64,000 bases of DNA from Alicyclobacillus tolerans (GTDB lineage Bacteria; Bacillota; Bacilli; Alicyclobacillales; Alicyclobacillaceae): assembly GCF_021739485.1 (NCBI RefSeq), contig NZ_JAJFNK010000004.1, forward strand, positions 62,001 to 126,000, read 5' to 3'. A program made the position numbers and the translations under genes. Numbering within the stretch: position 1 is the stretch's first letter; every line of letters starts with the position of its first letter. Shown here one piece after another: positions 57,920 through 64,000 of the stretch. The notes beneath the pieces were generated by a model that was not told the origin of the DNA, did no database searches, and saw only the letters and a program-made list of their open reading frames with translations.

Positions 57920-59167
57920 TTATTTTTTCCCTATATTTCCTAATCCGCAGGCTGGTCGCAGCTTGACGCCGATTGCGCTGCCAGCCATGGCACAGAGAAA
58001 CCACACCCAGCCGTGCAGGCTAAACGATGCGATGCCGGAAAAGTACGACCCGATGTTACAGCCAAAGGCCAAACGGGCACCGTATCCCATCAGGACGCCT
58101 CCGAGCGTCACGGCGATGGCCATACGCGCTGGGATTCCGCGAAAATACTTCTTGGGAAACCGCCCGGCTAAGCCGGCAGCCAGCAAAGCGCCCAGCATCA
58201 CGCCGAGGTCGGTGACGGTCGTCACATCGTGCAGAATGCTTTGGTGAAGTGCAGTGGCATTCGCAGCCGTCTGCCAGTATCCCCAGTGTGCAACCGGGAT
58301 GCCGACAGCTTGGGAGATTTTTGCGCCCCACAGTGCAAAGGCAAACGTGACGCCCCACGGCTTTCCGGAAAGAATCAATACGAGTGTATTCCCCACCGCC
58401 AAGACGACGCCACCCGCAATCCAGGACCATGGGCCGCGAAAGACGCTTGTCAGTCCGCCGCGTTGGTGGATGTTGACCATGGGCTCTACGTCCCCGTTGT
58501 GACGCCGTTCCCAAAGAAATGTTCCCACCCAAACGGCGGCCAGCAACAGGAGTTCCACCCCGAACCCGCCAACCGGTCCAAAAGTTTTCAAGAATGAAAC
58601 GGGTGCAAAATGCGGCAATCCAGTCCACCACGGGAAATTCAGACTGCCCAGCAGCGATCCAATCACAAATCCGACAATGGTGAGGATTCCCCGGATATCA
58701 CCGCCTCCGGTGTGATACAGGGTTCCTGAAGCGCAGCCGTCTGCCAACTGCATGCCCAGCCCGAACGCGAAAGAACCAAAGACCAGCGAGATCCCAATCG
58801 GAGACACGTAGCCAGATACGCTGTGGCCCAAAGCACTACCTTTGAGTAAAAACGGAAGAAACAGGATGTTAGCCATTAAAAACATCACCATATTTGCGCG
58901 CAATGCCGCACCGCGGCGTTCTACAATAAAACGGCGATAACCCGTTGTAAATCCATAGCGGGCATGATAGAGCGTTACCCCCAAAACGCCGGCGACGAGA
59001 AACAGCGCGGCCTGCCTCCAAGACACAGCTTGTGCGAGCGCAATGGCTCCAACGATGAAAACGATGATGGCAAACACGATGTGTCCGGGACTTTGCGTTG
59101 AACGCGTTTCGGCAAAAGGCGCTGCCGGTCCGTCCAAGTTGAGAATTTGTCCTTCTGTCACCGCCAT
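57920..59167 (-). CDS. YeeE/YedE family sulfur/selenium-compound transporter
   Basis: A polytopic membrane protein of about 415 residues. The two family repeats are visible as FGLGMQLADGCASGTLYHTGGG (near 150) and GARLAFGCNIGSYFSGIASFS near the C-terminus, each with the conserved Cys. The thiosulfate transporter TsuA and the selenium-linked YedE/FdhT belong here. No TusA-like gene is adjacent. GGAGGGG lies 8 nt before the ATG at 59167. An A/T-rich palindrome (TTTATAGTATTATAAA) just upstream may be promoter or operator. A selenium role is conjecture, prompted by the selenoprotein 13 kb away. Confidence 0.88.
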   Translation of the reverse strand: MAVTEGQILNLDGPAAPFAETRSTQSPGHIVFAIIVFIVGAIALAQAVSWRQAALFLVAGVLGVTLYHARYGFTTGYRRFIVERRGAALRANMVMFLMANILFLPFLLKGSALGHSVSGYVSPIGISLVFGSFAFGLGMQLADGCASGTLYHTGGGDIRGILTIVGFVIGSLLGSLNFPWWTGLPHFAPVSFLKTFGPVGGFGVELLLLAAVWVGTFLWERRHNGDVEPMVNIHQRGGLTSVFRGPWSWIAGGVVLAVGNTLVLILSGKPWGVTFAFALWGAKISQAVGIPVAHWGYWQTAANATALHQSILHDVTTVTDLGVMLGALLAAGLAGRFPKKYFRGIPARMAIAVTLGGVLMGYGARLAFGCNIGSYFSGIASFSLHGWVWFLCAMAGSAIGVKLRPACGLGNIGKK

Positions 59168-59246
59168 ATTTAAAACCCCTCCTTTTTCTATAGGCTTTAT
59201 AATACTATAAAACACATCTATTTTGTCAGATTTAGATTAAAATTTT

Positions 59247-60401
59247 TTATGGGAAACGGTTCGAACCGAGCAGCACCCTCCAAACGGCATGAGCCGCTCG
59301 GTCTGGAGACAGCCGAAAAACGACGTTGCGGGTTGCCGTCAGGACGCCTTGTTCCCACTGCATGACCTCTCCCAGGAGGCGTGTAAAACGGACAATCCGT
59401 GCGACTCGCTTGTGGCGGATTGCCGCATACTCGCGAAACGATACCGGCAAGGGCCGGCCTGGGGCAAGGCAATCGAGCATTGCAGCCGCATCCTCCAACG
59501 CCAGGCATCCTCCCAATCCCAGATTCGGGGTCACTGCATGCGCTGCGTCCCCGATCAGACTGAGGGCTTTTAAAGACATGGGGATCCCAGGTCTTACGTC
59601 TCGAATGGCGTGTTGCAGAATGCTGCCTTGTGGAGTCGCCTGGATCAGGCTCGCAGCCAGGTCTGGAAACGACTGCAGCCTCTCGACCACCGTAGGCCAC
59701 CACTGCATGCGGTCTTCCGGAAGAAAGTGGTTGTTTAAAGTGGCAAACCAGTAGACCCTCGACGGGCCTATCGCGGCATATCCAAAGCGGATTCCTTTGC
59801 CCCAGTACTCGCGCATAGACTGCGGTTCAACGCCCTGTGGCATCGTAAAATTTCGGGCAATTCCGCGCCACGCCGTATACGAAGTCGATCGCGTCGCATC
59901 AGCGGCCCATTGCTGCCGTACAACCGAGTGAATCCCGTCGGCAGCAATGGCCCCGTCGAACGACGCACTCTTCCCGCCTCTAAAATAAACCCTTGCCCCG
60001 TCTGAGTCTGCTTCCACAGATTCAACGTGCGCGCGCAAAATTGAAGGTCTACCGATCTGTTCCCAGAGCCAGCGCGTCAAATCCGTCCGTTGCACGCACG
60101 TCGGCGCAAACCCATAGGTTTGCATCATCCAGTCTAGCGGCAGGCGATACAGCACTGAGTTGTCTGGAGTGCGCAAATCGCCGGATTCGATAAAGTTCAT
60201 CCAGGCTGGAGGCACATCAAACAATCCCAAACGCTGTAAAGCGCTGAGGGCATTGGGCCAAAGGGTTAGAGCCGCGCCGCCTTGGAGAGGGTCTTGCGCT
60301 ACGTCGAACAACTGAAAAGACAGGCTGCGCTGCCGGCACGCGGCAGCGGCAGCGAGACCGGCAATCCCGGCCCCGATAATGGCAATTCGCGGTTGGCTCA
60401 T
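59247..60401 (-). CDS. FAD-dependent aromatic-ring monooxygenase-like protein
   Basis: A group A flavin hydroxylase of 384 residues. It has the Rossmann motif RIAIIGAGIAGLAAAAACRQR, a central DGAIAADGIHSVVRQQ (DG motif) and SLIGDAAHAVTPNLGLGGCLALEDAAAML (GD motif). It resembles salicylate hydroxylase, UbiH-type and zeaxanthin epoxidase-like enzymes. The substrate is unknown. The ATG at 60401 lacks a strong binding site. It lies between the YeeE and nitronate-monooxygenase-like genes on the same strand. Confidence 0.88.
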   Translation of the reverse strand: MSQPRIAIIGAGIAGLAAAAACRQRSLSFQLFDVAQDPLQGGAALTLWPNALSALQRLGLFDVPPAWMNFIESGDLRTPDNSVLYRLPLDWMMQTYGFAPTCVQRTDLTRWLWEQIGRPSILRAHVESVEADSDGARVYFRGGKSASFDGAIAADGIHSVVRQQWAADATRSTSYTAWRGIARNFTMPQGVEPQSMREYWGKGIRFGYAAIGPSRVYWFATLNNHFLPEDRMQWWPTVVERLQSFPDLAASLIQATPQGSILQHAIRDVRPGIPMSLKALSLIGDAAHAVTPNLGLGGCLALEDAAAMLDCLAPGRPLPVSFREYAAIRHKRVARIVRFTRLLGEVMQWEQGVLTATRNVVFRLSPDRAAHAVWRVLLGSNRFP

Positions 60402-60472
60402 GAACAGGACCTCTCAGGAGAAATTTCACTGGGATGTGTCGCGCGCCTTGCGCCGCGCTGCGACGCAGGTGT

Positions 60473-61552
60473 TCAGTTCAAACTCAGCGATTGAACTGCC
60501 GCAATCGCCTGTTCAACGGTCCGTTGGACAATGTCTTGCGCAGAATCGCTCGTGGTTAAACGCAGCCCTTGCCCGGCCCACAAGGACATGTACTCCGCGT
60601 TGTTTTGTTTTGCGGCGGCTCGCCGGATGTCTTGTGTCATCGCATTTTGGATGGGGTAGTCCGGGATTTGTTCCACGTCGTACTTCTTCATGCGCTCCAT
60701 GAATTCTGTCCGAATGCCTCGTGCAGCCTTGCCCGAATACGCGCACGTAATTTCCGTGGCGTCTTCCTCGCTTTCGAGTAACCGCTCTTTGTATCTCAGG
60801 TGCACCCCGCTTTCCGCACAAGCCAGAAACGCGGTACCCATCTGAACCGCCGAAGCGCCAAGCGCCAGACTCGCTGTGAGCCCGCGCCCGTCCATGATGC
60901 CTCCCGACGCTATGACCGGCAGAGAAACGCGGTCTGCCACCTGTGGGACAAGCGCCATCGTCCCGATTAAGGATTGAGAAGCGTTGGACAAAAACGTGCC
61001 CCGGTGTCCCCCTGCTTCACTGCCCTGAACGACGATGGCGTCGACCCCGGCTTGTTCCAGCGCCATCGCTTCCCGGACCGTAGTGGCTGTCCCCATCACC
61101 ACCGTACCTTGGTTGTGCAGACGCAAAATTACGCTGTGAGGCGCGATGCCGAACGTAAAACTGAACACAGGGACGCCCTCTTCCAAAACAACTTCCATTT
61201 GTTCTTCAAACGACTCCGCGTATTTATCGACGGAAGGCCCTCTGGCAATCCCTAAATCACTTCGGATTTCATCCAACCGCTGTGTCATCGCTCGTATTTT
61301 CGGTTCCGAGACCGCCGGGTCTTGAGGAACAAACAGGTTGACCCCGAATGGACGCTCCGTCCGCTGTTTGATGCTGCGAATTTCCGCACGAAGTTTGTCT
61401 GGAGTCAGGTATCCGGCGCCGAGTGTGCCAAGGCCCCCGGCGTTGGACACCGCTGTGACTAACTCAACGGTCGTCGCACCGCCGGCCATCCCTGCTTGAA
61501 TAATGGGATATCGAATATGGGTCAGTTTTGTAAACCGCGTTTCAAGCACCAC
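60473..61552 (-). CDS. Nitronate monooxygenase/FabK-like flavin protein
   Basis: An FMN TIM-barrel of 359 residues. It starts LTHIRYPIIQAGMAGGATTVELVTAVSNAGGLGTLGAG. It includes VIVQGSEAGGHRG (the catalytic His and glycine-rich loop) and LPVIASGGIMDGRGLTASLALGASAVQMGTAFL for phosphate binding. The class detoxifies nitronates or reduces enoyl-ACP (FabK); no fatty-acid genes adjoin, so nitronate monooxygenase is the better guess. The GTG start has AGGAGGGG 7 nt upstream. Confidence 0.9.
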   Translation of the reverse strand: MVLETRFTKLTHIRYPIIQAGMAGGATTVELVTAVSNAGGLGTLGAGYLTPDKLRAEIRSIKQRTERPFGVNLFVPQDPAVSEPKIRAMTQRLDEIRSDLGIARGPSVDKYAESFEEQMEVVLEEGVPVFSFTFGIAPHSVILRLHNQGTVVMGTATTVREAMALEQAGVDAIVVQGSEAGGHRGTFLSNASQSLIGTMALVPQVADRVSLPVIASGGIMDGRGLTASLALGASAVQMGTAFLACAESGVHLRYKERLLESEEDATEITCAYSGKAARGIRTEFMERMKKYDVEQIPDYPIQNAMTQDIRRAAAKQNNAEYMSLWAGQGLRLTTSDSAQDIVQRTVEQAIAAVQSLSLN

Positions 61553-61776
61553 CGCGGGTCCCCTCCTTATATGAAACCTTCAATAAAACCTTAAGCTCCA
61601 GCTGCACGAGGTTCAGTCGTGCCATGCTCGTTTAACACCTACGTTACCAGCATAAATCATTTCCTCATTTCCCACGAATGTCCTGTGATAATCCGGTGTC
61701 ATTGGGCGCGGCAATAGGTGAAATTACTCGCTGAATTCGGTTACGATGGGGATAGCTTGATAAAGGAGTTGCTGCT

Positions 61777-63003
61777 TTGAACCGCCAGCAATTATACGCA
61801 CTCATCGTGTTGTTGTTTTCCGCCGTCGTCGCCATGCTTCCGAACTCGGTCTTATTTCCTGCCACTCGGGATATCGCCGTTCATCTGCACGTTCCCGTTT
61901 CTTTTGTCGGGCTCATGGTGACGGTTTACTCTGTTGCGTACGTGGCTTCGACTCCGTTTCTTGGCATTTGGTCCGATCGCGCTGGCCGCAAACAAGTCCT
62001 TGTCTTGGGGCTGTTGCTCTTCTCTGCGGGCGGCTTGGTTCCGCTGTTTTCCCATAACGGGACCTTCATTTTGGCGGGGCGATTTATCATGGGGATGGGG
62101 TCTGCGGGTATCTTGCCCATGGTCGATAGTACGATTGGCGATATGTTCCTGCCGGGCGCTCCCCGGCGCAAAGCGCTCGCTGGGTTTGGGGCAGCCATCG
62201 CCGTCGCTGAAGCCATTCTCCCGTTTCTCAGCGGTGTGGCCGACCACGTGAGTTGGCGCGGAGTCTTTTTATTGTACAGCGGCGGAATTCTTGGAGCCCT
62301 GCTCACGGCGTTCATGGCTTGGCCAAAACAAGTCGACGGCGTGCCAACGAAATCGGATAAAGCGGACATGAAGAGTTACTATCGGGCCCTGTTGGTCGCA
62401 AGCGCCATTCCGACGCTTGCTGGCACCCTGGTCTCCACAGTCCTGTTTGGAGTTGTCTACTTCGGTGTGTCAGCACTGCTGCCTCAGTCGATTGCCAACG
62501 GAGCCAATGGGCTGCTCAACGGAATCTTGTTTTTGCCGCTCGGAGTAAGTTGGGTCGCCAGTTCGACTTGGTTTGCGAAGCGGCCGCACATCGTTCACGT
62601 TCACCGGGCCGCTCTGCTCGGTTCCATTGTCTTAGCTCTCGCTACCCTTTGGCTAAGCTTCACGCACGTGCTGTGGATCCTGTTAGTGATATCCCTGTTT
62701 TGGGGTCTCGGTTCGGGCGTGCTCACAACCCTGTTTTCCTGGGTCATTGGCGACGATACCCCGGCACGGGTCCGCGGCGCCGTCAACGCACTGTACAACG
62801 CCGCTTACGTGCTCGGATTTGCCGTAGGTGCCCCATTGTTCATGTACTTAAAACAAGCGTATAGTTACCAGTTTTCTGCGACGATGGCCAGTTTTGTCAT
62901 GTTTGCTTCCGGAGTAACCGGCTACTTTTTCTTTCGCCGGCACGGACATCACACCGCCGCTCCAACGGACGCTGCAGTGGATGAGAAAAACCTGGTTCCA
63001 TAG
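61777..63003 (+). CDS. MFS transporter, multidrug efflux-like
   Basis: A 408-residue, twelve-helix transporter. It has the motif FLGIWSDRAGRKQVLVLG between helices 2 and 3 and GRFIMGMGSAGILPMVDSTIGD. A proline/glycine-rich motif C-like segment follows, so it sits near the DHA1 drug/proton antiporters. The TTG start has AAAGGAG 8 nt upstream. It is convergent with the KdgD-type gene. The substrate is unknown. Confidence 0.88.
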   Translation: MNRQQLYALIVLLFSAVVAMLPNSVLFPATRDIAVHLHVPVSFVGLMVTVYSVAYVASTPFLGIWSDRAGRKQVLVLGLLLFSAGGLVPLFSHNGTFILAGRFIMGMGSAGILPMVDSTIGDMFLPGAPRRKALAGFGAAIAVAEAILPFLSGVADHVSWRGVFLLYSGGILGALLTAFMAWPKQVDGVPTKSDKADMKSYYRALLVASAIPTLAGTLVSTVLFGVVYFGVSALLPQSIANGANGLLNGILFLPLGVSWVASSTWFAKRPHIVHVHRAALLGSIVLALATLWLSFTHVLWILLVISLFWGLGSGVLTTLFSWVIGDDTPARVRGAVNALYNAAYVLGFAVGAPLFMYLKQAYSYQFSATMASFVMFASGVTGYFFFRRHGHHTAAPTDAAVDEKNLVP

Positions 63004-63028
63004 CCTAGCCTATAGCACCCGGCAGCAA

Positions 63029-63952
63029 TCAGCCTTGTGCCGGTTTTGGGAAGCGGTCTAAGGCGCGCGCGAGGACAGCTTCCAACTGCTGGTAGTGTTC
63101 TTTTTCCACCGGCATGAGCGGAGCTCGGACGGCGCCTCCGACGGGCATCCCCATGATTTCCATCCCAGCCTTAATCAAAGACACCGCATACCCCTTTCTT
63201 TGCTTGCGGATGCGGTTGATGGGCAAAATGACTTCGCGGTACAGGTCTGAGACCAAAGCCGTTTCACCGTTGCGCACCGCTGCAAAGAACAGGCGCGAAA
63301 TGTGCGGAATGTAGTTCGAAATGGCGGAAGAGTAGCTTTTAAATCCTAACGCGTAATACGCTGGCATCGTCACTTCGGCAAAGGGCATGCCGTTGCACCA
63401 CTCAAGCCGATCGCCTACCGTTTTCGTAATTTCGACCATCAGCTCCATATTTCCATAGCCATCTTTAAATCCCACAATTTTTGGGAGTTGCGCGAGACGC
63501 TGCACGGTGTCTACGGTGAAGATGGCGTTGTTCCGCTGATAGACGACCGCGTTAAGGTCCGTACTATCCACGATGGTCTTTACGTATTCGTACAGTCCCG
63601 CTTGCTCGCTGTCTACCAGGTAGGGCGGCAGCAGGAGGTACCCGTCGGCGCCGGCCTTTTCAGCGACCTCAGCCAATTCGACGGCGTTTTTGATGTTTCC
63701 TCCGACACCGGCGTAAACTGGAACCTTCCCGGCGCATACAGACACCGCTGCTTCGAGCAGTGCTTGGTATTCAGATACGCTCAGCGACTGAAACTCTCCA
63801 GAGCCACACCCGACGAACATGGCCGACAAGCCCTCTTTGACCAAAAATTCGACGTTATACGCAAATGCCTTCTCGTCTATCGTGGAGTTTTCGTGAAACG
63901 GAGTCACTGGAAATCCAAGAATCCCTGAAGAAAATGTTCGTTCGCGCGCCAT
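63029..63952 (-). CDS. 5-dehydro-4-deoxyglucarate dehydratase-like (DHDPS superfamily)
   Basis: A TIM-barrel class I lyase of about 307 residues. It begins SSGILGFPVTPFHENSTIDEKAF, with GCGSGEFQSLSVSEYQ, GYLLLPPYLVDSEQAGLYEYV, VVYQRNNAIF and the Schiff-base Lys in IVGFKDGYGNMELMVEI (near 163). NGMPFAEVTMPAYYALGFKSYSSA is diagnostic for KdgD rather than DapA. It converts 5-dehydro-4-deoxyglucarate to 2-oxoglutarate semialdehyde in glucarate breakdown. The ATG at 63952 with GAGGGGG 9 nt upstream is chosen over 63961. Partner glucarate genes are outside the window. Confidence 0.88.
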   Translation of the reverse strand: MARERTFSSGILGFPVTPFHENSTIDEKAFAYNVEFLVKEGLSAMFVGCGSGEFQSLSVSEYQALLEAAVSVCAGKVPVYAGVGGNIKNAVELAEVAEKAGADGYLLLPPYLVDSEQAGLYEYVKTIVDSTDLNAVVYQRNNAIFTVDTVQRLAQLPKIVGFKDGYGNMELMVEITKTVGDRLEWCNGMPFAEVTMPAYYALGFKSYSSAISNYIPHISRLFFAAVRNGETALVSDLYREVILPINRIRKQRKGYAVSLIKAGMEIMGMPVGGAVRAPLMPVEKEHYQQLEAVLARALDRFPKPAQG

Positions 63953-64000
63953 TGCGGTCATCCCCCTCGTCTAATCCATAGATGGTTACTGTCTGGGTCC

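Overview
The window looks like chromosome of a spore-forming, aerobic, Alicyclobacillaceae-like Firmicute. This is an inference. The evidence is AGGAGG-type ribosome binding sites with many TTG and GTG starts, sporulation genes (tlp, an alpha/beta-type SASP, sspH, a YjcZ-like micropeptide, yyaC), bacillithiol-type genes (yojF-bshB2) and Bacillus-type conserved genes (yutG, ywbE, ypsC/rlmL, proBA, lrgAB). No rRNA, tRNA, CRISPR array, phage or intact insertion sequence was recognised. The DNA reads as ordinary chromosome with one transposase-derived HTH gene.

Layout. 1-7.0 kb: a truncated uracil/xanthine-type permease translationally coupled to an amino-acid permease, tlp, an MFS exporter and PEP carboxylase. 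7.0-10.5 kb: maf, then a signalling locus. In this locus a sigma-A promoter drives a recognisable class I cyclic-di-GMP riboswitch (about 7994-8080), a 48-aa secreted peptide and a terminator. They are followed by a soluble HisKA_3 kinase overlapping a TPR plus degenerate HD-GYP protein. 10.5-15.5 kb: proBA, a DUF423 protein, an rRNA methyltransferase and a transposase-like HTH protein. 15.6-22.4 kb: small proteins, two aldo-keto reductases, an amidase, YutG and LrgAB. 22.4-28.6 kb: a fatty-acid catabolic operon (acyl-CoA ligase plus two dissimilar acyl-CoA dehydrogenases), an XRE-cupin regulator and divergent azlDC.

28.6-41.9 kb: an MBL hydrolase, a SASP, bshB2-yojF, small conserved proteins, a Ser/Thr/Asn-rich DUF5667 exoprotein, an S9 peptidase, a minimal thioredoxin-reductase-like FAD protein behind a structured leader, sspH, a HelD-type helicase and an alpha/beta hydrolase. 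42-45 kb: a CLC-CBS channel/antiporter and then the standout gene, a peroxiredoxin whose catalytic cysteine codon is an in-frame TGA. The TGA is followed by a hairpin with a GGUC loop at SECIS spacing, so it reads as a selenocysteine peroxiredoxin. 45-53 kb: an orphan PII protein, an SGNH lipase, an ABC exporter, yyaC, ywbE, an NlpC/P60 hydrolase and an ABC-F ATPase. 53-64 kb: aspartate 4-decarboxylase, a class II aldolase, an old-yellow-enzyme reductase, a YeeE/YedE transporter, a flavin monooxygenase, a nitronate-monooxygenase-like protein, an MFS transporter and a KdgD-type dehydratase.

The two most informative observations are the selenoprotein peroxiredoxin (44209-44838), which automated annotation would split or call a pseudogene, and the c-di-GMP riboswitch/micropeptide/kinase/TPR-HD-GYP locus (7948-10481). 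The selenoprotein predicts that selA, selB, selC and selD exist elsewhere in the genome.
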